Origin: Methylomonas lenta
GTDB lineage: Bacteria > Pseudomonadota > Gammaproteobacteria > Methylococcales > Methylomonadaceae
DNA length: 64,000 bases
Direction of reading: 5' to 3'
Assembly: GCF_001644015.1 (NCBI RefSeq)
Contig: NZ_LUUI01000098.1
Coordinates: 1-64,000, forward strand
The translations under genes were made by a program, and so were the position numbers. The notes beneath the pieces were generated by a model. It was not told where the DNA came from. It saw only the letters and a list, made by a program, of their open reading frames with translations, and ran no database searches. This document shows positions 28,359 to 37,155 of the stretch, in pieces; the stretch's first letter is position 1; every line of letters begins with the position of its first letter.

Positions 28359-29129
28359 TTATTCGCCAGGAAATGGTTTTCTCATGTCAACTCGGGCGAT
28401 CGAGGGACAAAAACGATATTCAAACTGTGTGGCAAATCCTAATTTGTCTGCGATGCGCAAGATAGCTAGTCCCTCAATATATACTTGCCGTTCAGCTATC
28501 ACAACTGGGTCTTCCATTTGATGTCGAGTTTTGTCGGACTCGATTTGAGCGGCACGTTGTGCCAATAAGTCTTCGAAAGCCTGGTTGAAGTCTTGTTTAT
28601 TTCCTTCAGCAATAACCTTGCAAATAGCTAGTCTTGCATCAGATTGTCCGGATAAGGCTTTTTCAAAACGTTCGAACAAAACTTGAAGTCTGGATTCGTT
28701 GCGAGGAAGCGTGATTAGGCTATGTAAAATTTGCGCATAGCAATAATCGTCTTCGTATTCATGGCCTTGCTGCCACTCTGTCAGGGATAGGCCTACTATC
28801 TGCCTGGCTGTTGCAAAATCAGCCGCCGCAACCGCATCAAGAAACGGGTCCACCCTCCCAGATGCCTGGTGATGGTCATTAAGAATGCCGGCCTGCGAAA
28901 GTCTTTGTAAATATACGACTCTACATTTGGCACTACGGATCAAATTATGAAAAAAAGCGTCAATATCTGCTTTGGTCAGGAGGACAATAATGGCTGCGGC
29001 CCGCAATTTTGGAGATACTTCTATTGCCAGTTCTCCAATTTTTTCAATTGGATAATCACTGTTGGCGATACCGGCCAACCAGAAGGCGACGTCATAAGAT
29101 AATATTTCCAAGTATTCGGTAAGTTTCAT
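28359..29129 (-). CDS. Imm49-like immunity protein
   Basis: A 256-residue soluble, mostly helical protein. The stretches DPFLDAVAAADFATARQIVGLSL, EYEDDYCYAQILHSL and EGLAILRIADKLG, with the ending EYRFCPSIARVDMRKPFPGE, resemble Imm49-family polymorphic-toxin immunity proteins as I recall them. Its partner toxin is not certain: the nearest candidate, the AHH-type nuclease, already has an imm11-type neighbour. Twelve bases separate it from the DUF2169 gene. The family call comes from memory of the pattern, not from a search. Confidence 0.6.
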   Translation of the reverse strand: MKLTEYLEILSYDVAFWLAGIANSDYPIEKIGELAIEVSPKLRAAAIIVLLTKADIDAFFHNLIRSAKCRVVYLQRLSQAGILNDHHQASGRVDPFLDAVAAADFATARQIVGLSLTEWQQGHEYEDDYCYAQILHSLITLPRNESRLQVLFERFEKALSGQSDARLAICKVIAEGNKQDFNQAFEDLLAQRAAQIESDKTRHQMEDPVVIAERQVYIEGLAILRIADKLGFATQFEYRFCPSIARVDMRKPFPGE

Positions 29130-29155
29130 AAATCTTAAGTTGTATCTGTCGATGC

Positions 29156-29740
29156 CTATTTTTTCGGGTAATCAGGAATTTCAAGCCAATCTAAACCGCT
29201 AAAGCCTTTATCGGTTAGGGTTTCGGCAAGTTTACGCCGTACCAAGGTGATATCCCAAAATCCTTTCAGGCGAAATATCTGCCTATCAGAAGGGACTTGA
29301 GTTTCATCTATCACCAAACGCTTAAATGAATCTATGCTTTCAGGGTCGATTAAATCTTCTTCAAAGATTGATTGAGATCGGTCTATGCAATCTACAGGGT
29401 CAATAGGGTGGATGATGTGGTAACTGTCACTTGCAATTCTATTTTTATGATCAAGAATGCCGATTTTTAAATATTCAACTTTTGGCATATGAAAACTTTC
29501 TATCTCATTCTTCAGCTTTTCTGATGCCACTATAATCATCTTTGAGTTCAGTAAGTTATCTACCAGCAACAAATCATTTGGGAAGTCTGGATGCATGCGA
29601 TAAAGCACATTGGTTGGAAACTCAGATTGTAGTGAGGTTCCGTTTCTCAGGCGAAATTGATCTTCTATCCCTTCGAGTTGCTTTAGTACACATGCTCCTG
29701 CTACTGATTTGTATTGCCAAATCACAAAACTGTTACTCAT
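29156..29740 (-). CDS. imm11-family (DUF1629-like) immunity protein
   Basis: A 194-residue protein with the layout of the imm11/DUF1629 family: an early Phe-Pro-Asn-Asp segment with NSKMIIVASEKLKNEIES, then VEYLKIGI and YHIIHPIDPVDCIDRSQS, and the closing IFRLKGFWDITLVRR with GFSGLDWLEIP. Family members neutralise toxins of contact-dependent or secreted systems. ATG 29740 has AGGAG 7 bases upstream and lies 2 bases after the toxin candidate's TGA, a tight toxin-immunity arrangement. A TTG two codons earlier is less likely. Confidence 0.65.
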   Translation of the reverse strand: MSNSFVIWQYKSVAGACVLKQLEGIEDQFRLRNGTSLQSEFPTNVLYRMHPDFPNDLLLVDNLLNSKMIIVASEKLKNEIESFHMPKVEYLKIGILDHKNRIASDSYHIIHPIDPVDCIDRSQSIFEEDLIDPESIDSFKRLVIDETQVPSDRQIFRLKGFWDITLVRRKLAETLTDKGFSGLDWLEIPDYPKK

Positions 29741-29742
29741 AT

Positions 29743-30537
29743 TCAAACTCCTGATGAAATCGCTTTCGCAATTCTATTGACCCACTTTGCTACTTGACCG
29801 TTAAAAACCCTAACTGGAAAGCCCTTTGAAGATACTTTGCTATCCGATGCCATAGAAAATGGCTGGCACCAATCGGGGTCAGGTGGCTCTTTTTGTGCTA
29901 ATTTCCAAGCTGCATGAGTTCCGCCTTTTCTTGTGCCACGGTCGTCAAGCAGGCGGGATCTGAAATCAGAAGACAACTTGTTAAGTTTGCCTTCCAGTGC
30001 CTTACCTTTTAATTTGTGTCCCTGTTCTTTTACCTTGTCTGCCAGCTTTTCAACTTCCACTTCCACTTCCCATGTGTAGCCTTCCTTGCAATTGTGGTCA
30101 TAGTCATGTTGAGGAATATTTTTAAATTTTGGAGCTTTCATTGCGTCATTGATTACATCAGCGACCTCGTCAACACTGATACTTTCTTCTACTTCACAGT
30201 ACCATTTAACTGTGTGTCCCCAAAGGGGCATGGCAATCATATTATCTTTGTTGTTTATACACCACTTAGTCTGCTCAATTACCGAATTGATGCCATCATT
30301 ACTTAGCAAGATCTGTGTAACCGGGGCTACGCAGACCAAGTGGTGCGCTTCAAATTTTTTTTCAAAAGTAAAAGGGTCTTTCGCGTTAACGAATCGCTTG
30401 AATGTATGATCAAACCAACCCGTGGGTTTACATACTTCGATATAGTCTTTAGGGTGGGGGCAATCACCACATTTGGGTTTGGCGGGGATAGAACAAAATT
30501 GCCCCTTTTTATCGCCTCGTTCATGCTCGCTGCTCAT
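29743..30537 (-). CDS. Putative T6SS nuclease effector (AHH/HNH type)
   Basis: A 264-residue protein. AHHLV at residues 64-68, INNKDNMIAMPLWGH (94-108) and QHDYDHNC (143-150) form the pattern of AHH-type nucleases of the HNH/endonuclease VII superfamily, in which the His pair binds the metal. The N-terminus carries scattered cysteines (15, 23, 26, 36) and the C-terminal third is lysine-rich. It has no signal peptide. It lies downstream of vgrG and the DUF4150 tip gene and directly before an imm11-family gene, so a DNA-cutting antibacterial effector is the natural reading. Activity is inferred. Confidence 0.65.
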   Translation of the reverse strand: MSSEHERGDKKGQFCSIPAKPKCGDCPHPKDYIEVCKPTGWFDHTFKRFVNAKDPFTFEKKFEAHHLVCVAPVTQILLSNDGINSVIEQTKWCINNKDNMIAMPLWGHTVKWYCEVEESISVDEVADVINDAMKAPKFKNIPQHDYDHNCKEGYTWEVEVEVEKLADKVKEQGHKLKGKALEGKLNKLSSDFRSRLLDDRGTRKGGTHAAWKLAQKEPPDPDWCQPFSMASDSKVSSKGFPVRVFNGQVAKWVNRIAKAISSGV

Positions 30538-30561
30538 CCTTACTCCAAGGCTATAAGCTGA

Positions 30562-31677
30562 TTAATTGAGTGTTAGTAAAAAGGCGCCGCGCTCTTTTCC
30601 ATTTGAAGTTGTGGCAATAATTGCAGTATCCATTACAGCGTAGCGACGTTCAAACGCTCTACTAACAGAGCAAGCAGCAAGTAGTAAGCTTGCAACGTTA
30701 GTGTCGCCAAACCATGCGGCCGGGTACCAAAAAATTGGTTCAGCATAAGCTTGATTTAATGCTCGCATGCGAAGAAGTGCATGCCCCCATTCAGTTGCCC
30801 GGTCATATTCACCATTGTGGTCTGAGACGATCCAAATACGATTTTGCTGATGTTTGTGCTTTTGCCCCACTTGGCTTAAGGCATCAGCGAGACCTTCACC
30901 GTTTAATGGCTGATCAGAATCAAATTCAGTGCCGTTGTTATTGATGACTGGAGTACGTAATTTAATGCTACTTAGATTGTTTTTATCCGCATCGGATTCA
31001 AGCCGTAAGAGTAACGCCGCCCCTGCCTCACCAGGTTGAAGTCCCGAAGGGGCCCCATCGCATTTCAATCTGCCGGATTGATGTAGCCAGGTTAGTGTTT
31101 CTTCGTCCAGCAAGGAATCCACTGCCAGTATGATAGCGAGTTCTACAGTTCCTGCAGTCAAATCAGCGGCAGCCACCTGAATGGTCTCTAAAGCAGCAAT
31201 TCTGCCATTTGTACTAATGTGTCCGACAGAGCGGTCTCCATTCCAATTAGAAAATTCGATTGCTTGATTGACTGTTTTTGCGAGTGATTCCAAATAACCC
31301 TGATTTTTAGGGGGAAGGTTAGTGGGATTTTTTAATGAATCTTGGTGGCTGTGAATGCTTAGATGATTGGGTAAAGCTAAATAAAAACGATGAGTTCGCC
31401 CCAGCCATGGCGATTTGCTGTTTTGTGCCATTAAATCCATGAGGCTTCCTTGAATTAAGCGACATAGGCGGGCATTACCTTCATAGCCAGAGGTCAATAA
31501 ACTGACCGGATGACCTATGACTGGCTCTTCGCGTCCATCTTCATTAGAGCGCATGCGATAGTTTTCCAGTACCTTTGGACGAACCAAGCCTGCTCTTGCC
31601 GCAGCACAGCTTGTCAATGCGTCACATCCGAGTGAACTTACCATGCCATATCCAGCGACTATTACTTCAGAATTCAT
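30562..31677 (-). CDS. Ketosynthase-fold protein without catalytic Cys
   Basis: A 371-residue thiolase-fold protein. It opens like a beta-ketoacyl synthase (VIVAGYGMVSSLGCDALTSCAAARAG) and keeps the later SGLQPGEAGAALLLRLE block. The place of the nucleophile, normally ACTSG-like, reads STNGRIAAL (around residues 155-163), so no catalytic Cys is present; the catalytic His pair is not evident either. Such degenerate proteins are found between PAAR-like and effector genes in other T6SS cargo loci, with unknown role. ATG 31677 is chosen; a TTG three codons earlier overlaps the DUF4150 stop. Confidence 0.7.
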   Translation of the reverse strand: MNSEVIVAGYGMVSSLGCDALTSCAAARAGLVRPKVLENYRMRSNEDGREEPVIGHPVSLLTSGYEGNARLCRLIQGSLMDLMAQNSKSPWLGRTHRFYLALPNHLSIHSHQDSLKNPTNLPPKNQGYLESLAKTVNQAIEFSNWNGDRSVGHISTNGRIAALETIQVAAADLTAGTVELAIILAVDSLLDEETLTWLHQSGRLKCDGAPSGLQPGEAGAALLLRLESDADKNNLSSIKLRTPVINNNGTEFDSDQPLNGEGLADALSQVGQKHKHQQNRIWIVSDHNGEYDRATEWGHALLRMRALNQAYAEPIFWYPAAWFGDTNVASLLLAACSVSRAFERRYAVMDTAIIATTSNGKERGAFLLTLN

Positions 31678-31682
31678 GGTAC

Positions 31683-32141
31683 TCAATCAAGGGGTTTACC
31701 ACAGTAATAACACACTCCCTTGTCCTCGCCCATAGCAATAATTGGGCCCTGAATGACAGGAAAAGGCGGTGTGTTTTTGTCGTTGTGTAACATCAAATCG
31801 AAAGCCCTGGGCACATTCTTGCCTTCAATTTTGACATCAAATGAAAAGTTCACAAATTCCGCTTTGCCTTTCACCTTGTTCGAAACGACTCCGAGTAGAC
31901 TGCCTGCTTCATCACCAGTACTTATCATGAAATTAGAATCTTTAACGCAGACTGGATTACCGTCGCATTTAACGGTGGATGCCCCCTTGGAGGTATCAGA
32001 TGACTTTGCAATATTGGGATAGGGAATTGGTACCGGGCCGGCGGGTGTAGGAGTCTTGCAAACGTCAGGGAAAGCCATGGTTATCCCATTGCTACCCGCG
32101 TGAATAACTGATAGATAATTTACTCCGACTGTTACAGGCAT
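31683..32141 (-). CDS. DUF4150 PAAR-like spike tip protein
   Basis: A 152-residue DUF4150 protein. The signature is FPDVCKTPTPAGPVPIPYPNIA, then VKCDGNPVCVKDSNFMISTGDEAG and KGKAEFVNFSFDVKIEGKNVPRAFDLMLHN. These are PAAR-like domains that sharpen the VgrG spike and carry effectors. It ends with CYYCGKPLD. It lies between the DUF6484 and ketosynthase-like genes and probably bridges VgrG to the nuclease cargo. Confidence 0.87.
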   Translation of the reverse strand: MPVTVGVNYLSVIHAGSNGITMAFPDVCKTPTPAGPVPIPYPNIAKSSDTSKGASTVKCDGNPVCVKDSNFMISTGDEAGSLLGVVSNKVKGKAEFVNFSFDVKIEGKNVPRAFDLMLHNDKNTPPFPVIQGPIIAMGEDKGVCYYCGKPLD

Positions 32142-32189
32142 TTTCTGTTATTCCTCTTAAGTAGCGAGAGACCAGATTATGGTCATATC

Positions 32190-32696
32190 TTAATTAATAA
32201 AGACTGACGCACCACGTACCTTATTGCTTTCCGAAGCCCTGCTCAATAGCTTGGTACCTTTTAAAGTAATCTGACCATTCGCACGTAAGGTGATTGAGCC
32301 CAGCCCACATCGAAGAACGATTTCATTTTCGCCTTCAAGTAAAAGTGATTTTCCGTTAATGGTTAATGACTGAGTCGTATTCTCGTGCGATATGGTGTTT
32401 AAAAGGGATGGATCATCAAATATTTTATCCCTGATAACGCCGGTAATAATTGCTTTTTGAGGGTCGTTGTCTTGGAGTAAAATCAAAACTGGGAGGTTGG
32501 TTATTTGATCAATGGGCCCAAATTCATGAGTGGGGACGCCAACTCTTGCCATTACTCCAGTATTTGGTGAGCCTTCAAACTGGACAAACGGTATTCCATC
32601 TTCAGTAATTTTGATTATTTTCCCAACTAATATTATGGGTTTTTCAGGCGTAAAAACGCAATTTTGTTTTATAAGGAGGGTAGGCTTGTTGGTCAT
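32190..32696 (-). CDS. DUF6484 protein of the VgrG locus
   Basis: A 168-residue protein resembling the DUF6484 group found next to vgrG. The first half has VGKIIKITEDGIPFVQFEGSPNTGVMARVGVP, a small beta-barrel-like domain. The second half is repetitive beta sequence (LTINGKSLLLEGENEIVLRCG, SITLRANGQITLKGTKLLSRA) like the tail of VgrG. It may sit on or beside the spike shaft; its role is unknown. It begins three bases after the vgrG stop. Confidence 0.75.
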   Translation of the reverse strand: MTNKPTLLIKQNCVFTPEKPIILVGKIIKITEDGIPFVQFEGSPNTGVMARVGVPTHEFGPIDQITNLPVLILLQDNDPQKAIITGVIRDKIFDDPSLLNTISHENTTQSLTINGKSLLLEGENEIVLRCGLGSITLRANGQITLKGTKLLSRASESNKVRGASVFIN

Positions 32697-32699
32697 TAG

Positions 32700-34859
32700 T
32701 TAATTCTCAGAAATTTTGCTACCTTTCAATATCAGATCACTACTGCCCTTGACAGTGATTTTGCCACCTTTGATAGTGATATCCCCATTTTTTTTCATAA
32801 TAATTTCAGCGCTTCCAGTTTTAAAGCTAATTTCATCTGCAGCGGTGATTTGTATTTTTTTAGCTTGAAGGGTCGATTCTTTGGTGACCTCGATTCGGCG
32901 TTTTCCGGTAATGGTTTCAGTTAGGTCTTTATCTACCGTAACTGATTGGTTTCCCTTGACCGATTCGGTGAGATTTTCACCCACTGTGATGGTTTTATTA
33001 CGACCAATGCTTTCGGTTTTACTGCCGCCGATAGCTTCGGATTTTGACCCTGCTACTGCTTCAGACATTGCTGCACCCACTGTGATAGCAAGGGCGGCTC
33101 CAACGGTGAGTTCCATAGCGCCACCCACAGTCTCTGCATAATTGATCAATACAGTCTCTGTCAAAGTTTGACCTACAACTATGCTCATTGCGCCATCGAT
33201 ATTTTCGGAGTGGTTGCCTGCGACGTGTACTACTTTATTTCGCTCTACAGTTTCGCTCTTATCACGCTTTACCAGCAAAGTACGATCACGATCAATTTCT
33301 TCGTTTCTATCATTTTCAACCAAAATATTTTGATCTTTTTCAGCGTGGAAATACATCTCCTCGCTTCCCTTCTTATCTTCGAGACGGATTTCGTTGAAAT
33401 TGTCCCCACCGCCTCCTTTACTGGAGCGACTTTTAATGCCTGTTTGAGTAGCGTTGGCGGGGAGGGCGTAGGGCGGCATCATGTCGGCGTTGTAGACGCT
33501 GCCTATGATGAGCGGTTGATCCGGGTCACCTTCCAGAAATTCAATCACCACCTCATGACCAATTCGCGGGATGGCGACCATGCCCCAGTTCTTTCCAGCC
33601 CAGGGGTGAGCAACTCTGACCCAGCAGGAGCTGTCTTGATCTTTTTTACCGTAGCGATCCCAATGGAATTGGACTTTTACCCGGCCATACTGATCGGTAT
33701 AGATTTCGTCTCCGGATGGGCCGACCACTACGGCTGTTTGCGCGCCGTGTACCAGCGGTTTGAGGCTGCTTCTGCTGGGGCGGAATGGACGGGCATTATC
33801 CAGCGCGGTAAAGCTACAGGTATAGGGTTGTTCGGGATCGCCGCCAGTCGAGTTGGAAAAATATTCATCCAGTTTCAGATGATATTCTGCAGATACAACC
33901 AAGTATTTTTTGTTTTGATCGTCTCGAGGATGGTCCTGGAGTTTAAAAGCATAACCGACAGATAATCCGCGAGCATTGGCTTGGCCTTCGCAGCGTTCAA
34001 AGCGCGCATGCTGTTCTTCGATACGTTGACGTACATAATTATCGCCGGCACCGGTCTCGGTATAGCGGCCGGGATAATCGAAAAATTCGCGTTCCGAATG
34101 GGTGTGGGATTCTTTTAGCTGAGATTTAACCTTAAGATTGGCTTTAGGTTTTTTGAAATCATAATCGGTGAGTTCGTATGCGCCGGGCTGAACTTCTCTG
34201 GCGAAGCCCCATTCGTGGACGTGATCAAGCCGGGCTAGATCAGCTCTTAATTCTGCATAATAGGGGATATTCTGGTAACCGGGGTATTCGACATGGGCAT
34301 TGTTATCATCGATCAGCACCAATGTATGTTTGCCGTTGTCGTGGCTGAAGTAATAATAAATCCCTTCTTCTTCCATCAGCCGACTGACAAAGTTGAAGTC
34401 GGTTTCCCGATATTGGACACAATATTCGCGGCTGCTATAACTAGCGTTTAATTTGCTTTCAAAATCTGTAAAGCCTTGATCACGGAACACCTGTTTGATG
34501 ATGTCCGGGGCGGTTTGGTTTTGGAAAATGCGGCAATTGGATGCGCGGGTTAAAAACCATAGCCAGGGTCTAACTTCTGCACGGTAATGGTGATAACCAC
34601 CTTGATTACCATATTGACCAAATCGACTGACGAAGCCATTGAAATAGCGCCATTTATTATTGTCGAGTTCCAAGCCTATGGTGACGCTTTCGCCTAGTAA
34701 GGCTTCCGGGTTGATAGTCGAGCTTTCACTCAATAACTCGAGATTATAGAGATAAGGTTCGCTGAGTTGTTCACTGCCATGCATTTGGTAAAACAGCAAT
34801 GTGTTTTCCTTTAGCGGCGTAAACACTTGAATTTTACGATTTTTTTGTATAGCCGCCAT
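32700..34859 (-). CDS. vgrG: T6SS spike protein VgrG (TssI)
   Basis: A 719-residue VgrG forming the trimeric needle tip. The N-terminal part is gp27-like (GESVTIGLELDNNKWRYFNGFVSRFG, YREDFNFVSRLMEEEGIYYYF-type region). The gp5-like OB domain follows with QYGRVKVQFHWDRYGKKDQDSSCWVRVA and IPRIGHEVVIEFLEGDPDQPLIIGSVYN. From ~510 a long beta-helix with short Val/Thr/Gly repeats runs to the end, with no extra toxin domain. ATG 34859 has GGA upstream; a TTG at 34874 is possible. It heads the minus-strand cargo operon. Confidence 0.96.
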   Translation of the reverse strand: MAAIQKNRKIQVFTPLKENTLLFYQMHGSEQLSEPYLYNLELLSESSTINPEALLGESVTIGLELDNNKWRYFNGFVSRFGQYGNQGGYHHYRAEVRPWLWFLTRASNCRIFQNQTAPDIIKQVFRDQGFTDFESKLNASYSSREYCVQYRETDFNFVSRLMEEEGIYYYFSHDNGKHTLVLIDDNNAHVEYPGYQNIPYYAELRADLARLDHVHEWGFAREVQPGAYELTDYDFKKPKANLKVKSQLKESHTHSEREFFDYPGRYTETGAGDNYVRQRIEEQHARFERCEGQANARGLSVGYAFKLQDHPRDDQNKKYLVVSAEYHLKLDEYFSNSTGGDPEQPYTCSFTALDNARPFRPSRSSLKPLVHGAQTAVVVGPSGDEIYTDQYGRVKVQFHWDRYGKKDQDSSCWVRVAHPWAGKNWGMVAIPRIGHEVVIEFLEGDPDQPLIIGSVYNADMMPPYALPANATQTGIKSRSSKGGGGDNFNEIRLEDKKGSEEMYFHAEKDQNILVENDRNEEIDRDRTLLVKRDKSETVERNKVVHVAGNHSENIDGAMSIVVGQTLTETVLINYAETVGGAMELTVGAALAITVGAAMSEAVAGSKSEAIGGSKTESIGRNKTITVGENLTESVKGNQSVTVDKDLTETITGKRRIEVTKESTLQAKKIQITAADEISFKTGSAEIIMKKNGDITIKGGKITVKGSSDLILKGSKISEN

Positions 34860-35099
34860 AGGTTTTGATTCCAAATAGTCGTTGTTTCTTCGTGTTAAAG
34901 CAGAGACTACAATGCCCGATAAATGTAGTCACTTATACCACTTTTAAACTATTGAACAAGGTGTTTTTAATTGTTATTCACATGCCTACGCATCTATTTA
35001 ACGGGCTAGGTTAGGTTTGAACGTAACTGGATATTCATATTGTGCGCTAAAAATTTTAATCTAAAAATTAGCCATTTAAATCCATTCAAAACATACATC

Positions 35100-36407
35100 T
35101 TAAGCCAAATGTTCGCCGATATCGCCTTTAAAATACCGCTGTATAATTTTATCTAATTCAAGGTGGGCTGCTTCATCGTTTTTACTAAATTGTTGGTACA
35201 GCTTGGGAGCGATAGCAACAAACTCCAGAGTCAACCGGGGGTCGAAATGTGTGTTTACACCTTGCTGCAGAATTTCAATCGATTCATCAACAGTCATGGC
35301 TGTTTTATAAGGCCGCACTGAAGTCAGTGCATCAAAAACATCTACGATAGCAAAGATGCGGGCTAATATCGGAATATCTTCGCCTTTTAGCCCTTGATAA
35401 TAACCACTGCCATCAAACTTTTCGTGGTGATTGCCAACCACTTCGGCGGCATCCTGTAGCCAGGGACATTTGTTTACGATATCCAAACCATGCAGGACAT
35501 GGGTTTTCATGATAGTGAACTCATCGACATCCAGGCGACCCTGCTTTAACAGAATGTGGTCGCGAACGCCGATTTTGCCGACATCATGCAAAAATGCGCC
35601 TTTGATCAAAGAGCGAATTTTGTCGGGGTCTAAAGCAATGCGTTCTGCAAGTCGGACGGCATAAATGGTTACCCGAAAATTGTGTGCATCCGTGTCACTG
35701 TCGCGTTTGGCAATAGCGCTACCCAAGCCTTGTACTGTTTCCAGGTTGGCATCCAGCAGGTGTATGGATAAGCGGCTAAGGTCTGAAAATAAGCTGCGGA
35801 ATAAGGGGTAGTTCAAACCTGTAGTCAAAATGACTATCAAAACTGAAAAGCCCACTACAACAAATATGTGTTGCCAGAGTGCATTCTGCATGGCTTGCGA
35901 AATCTGATAGATACCTTGGATTCTAGCTAGGGTGTGACCATTTGCATCATTTACGGTTTGACTGATCAAAAAGCTGTATTTCAACGCGTGATTTTCGAAT
36001 GACTCTATGGTGGTGGGCTTTTGCAGCAATTGCTGGGTAGCTAAGCTGATCAATCTATCAATGTCGGGAATAGTTTCGTCCGCAGCGCTGGCCAGTTCTT
36101 GATTTTCGCTGTCGCGGATAGATACCCAGATAAATTGGCCTAATCTGCTGCTGGGGGCAGTATTCTTTAAATCATCTAAAATGTTTTGTACATTGATCTG
36201 CCATGGCGTTTGTGTCATCACTGCCTGATCACGTACGCGGTTTTTTAGTAATTCGGCGCTTAATTGCGTCCGCTCGAAAATCTCATCTTCCAGCTCGGAA
36301 ACTTGTTGAACGAACACAAGGCAGCCTACCAATAAGGACAACACAACAGCCAAAGCCAATGAACGGAAAATTAGTTTTTTTTGTATGGATAATGCGCGCG
36401 GTTCCAT
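35100..36407 (-). CDS. Membrane HD-GYP-type c-di-GMP phosphodiesterase
   Basis: A 435-residue inner-membrane protein. A membrane helix at ~12-36, a ~140-residue periplasmic sensor region and a second helix at ~180-200 precede an HD-GYP domain. The metal site HDVGK (274-278) is present. The GYP loop reads HHEKFDGSGYYQGLKG (327-342), so the proline is replaced by Tyr. It probably breaks down cyclic-di-GMP; the altered loop makes full activity uncertain. It stands upstream of the VgrG operon on the same strand, but 240 bases separate them. Confidence 0.88.
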   Translation of the reverse strand: MEPRALSIQKKLIFRSLALAVVLSLLVGCLVFVQQVSELEDEIFERTQLSAELLKNRVRDQAVMTQTPWQINVQNILDDLKNTAPSSRLGQFIWVSIRDSENQELASAADETIPDIDRLISLATQQLLQKPTTIESFENHALKYSFLISQTVNDANGHTLARIQGIYQISQAMQNALWQHIFVVVGFSVLIVILTTGLNYPLFRSLFSDLSRLSIHLLDANLETVQGLGSAIAKRDSDTDAHNFRVTIYAVRLAERIALDPDKIRSLIKGAFLHDVGKIGVRDHILLKQGRLDVDEFTIMKTHVLHGLDIVNKCPWLQDAAEVVGNHHEKFDGSGYYQGLKGEDIPILARIFAIVDVFDALTSVRPYKTAMTVDESIEILQQGVNTHFDPRLTLEFVAIAPKLYQQFSKNDEAAHLELDKIIQRYFKGDIGEHLA

Positions 36408-36459
36408 TTATCAATCCAAAGTGCATGTAGGCTAGTGTTTAATGATAGCTCTGTTCGGG

Positions 36460-37155
36460 TTAGTGCTGAATGCGATGTGATGTGAAGGCGCCCACTAAGC
36501 TGGCAACCATCACAGCCAGATAAAACTGGCCGGTTATGGCTTCCAGGTAAGCCAAGGTGCGAATCAGATTGCTGGCAGGAGCAATGTCACCATAACCCAG
36601 ACTGGCTAAAGTCACGAAGCTAAAATAGAGCATTTCGGGAAATATGTCGTGCGGCTGGTTGGTAATGTTGCCGAAAAAATCTGCCCAACCGTTAAACTGC
36701 AAAAGGGAATATAGGATGGCCCAAATCAGTCCAAATAATAAGTAGACGCAAAAAGCGCCTACTAGCGAGTTAAAGTTGACTTGGTGCAATACAAATACAT
36801 TTTGGGCGGCAATCCAGCAGCTCAGGCCGCAAAAAATCAGCAGCAGCAAATAGCCTAACTGCATTACAGGGGCTCTAAAGCCAATGAAATAATCAATAGC
36901 GGATAGGCTGGATATAGATAGGGCCAGAAGTACGCCTAAGCGATAAGTTAGGCGAGAAGATGACAAACTCCATACCGCAATCAGCATAAACAGGGTAAAC
37001 AATAACGCAATGGAATACTGTCCTACTCCAGGCAGCAGATGATTGAAGGGGGCGGCCAGGAAAAACAGTAATAAACCGAAAAATAAGTAACTGAAATTTC
37101 CACTTCTAGCAACTTTGCTGGCGGTGGCAGGAATATTTTTTACTGTTGTATTCAC
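36460..37155 (-). CDS. Potassium channel family protein
   Basis: A 231-residue membrane protein with about six hydrophobic segments. The last two surround a pore loop reading VTLASLGYGDIAPAS, a variant of the potassium filter TVGYGD in which Thr-Val becomes Ser-Leu. That fits the broad ion-channel (two-helix pore) family with an added four-helix N-terminal part. It has no cytoplasmic RCK domain. Selectivity is a guess. It lies 52 bases upstream of the HD-GYP gene on the same strand. Confidence 0.8.
   Translation of the reverse strand: MNTTVKNIPATASKVARSGNFSYLFFGLLLFFLAAPFNHLLPGVGQYSIALLFTLFMLIAVWSLSSSRLTYRLGVLLALSISSLSAIDYFIGFRAPVMQLGYLLLLIFCGLSCWIAAQNVFVLHQVNFNSLVGAFCVYLLFGLIWAILYSLLQFNGWADFFGNITNQPHDIFPEMLYFSFVTLASLGYGDIAPASNLIRTLAYLEAITGQFYLAVMVASLVGAFTSHRIQH

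Noticed and set aside
33168-33965. 265-codon open frame on the plus strand inside vgrG
   Set aside because: It is antisense to a full VgrG with clear domains; the open frame comes from the repetitive coding strand and has no ribosome site or family pattern.
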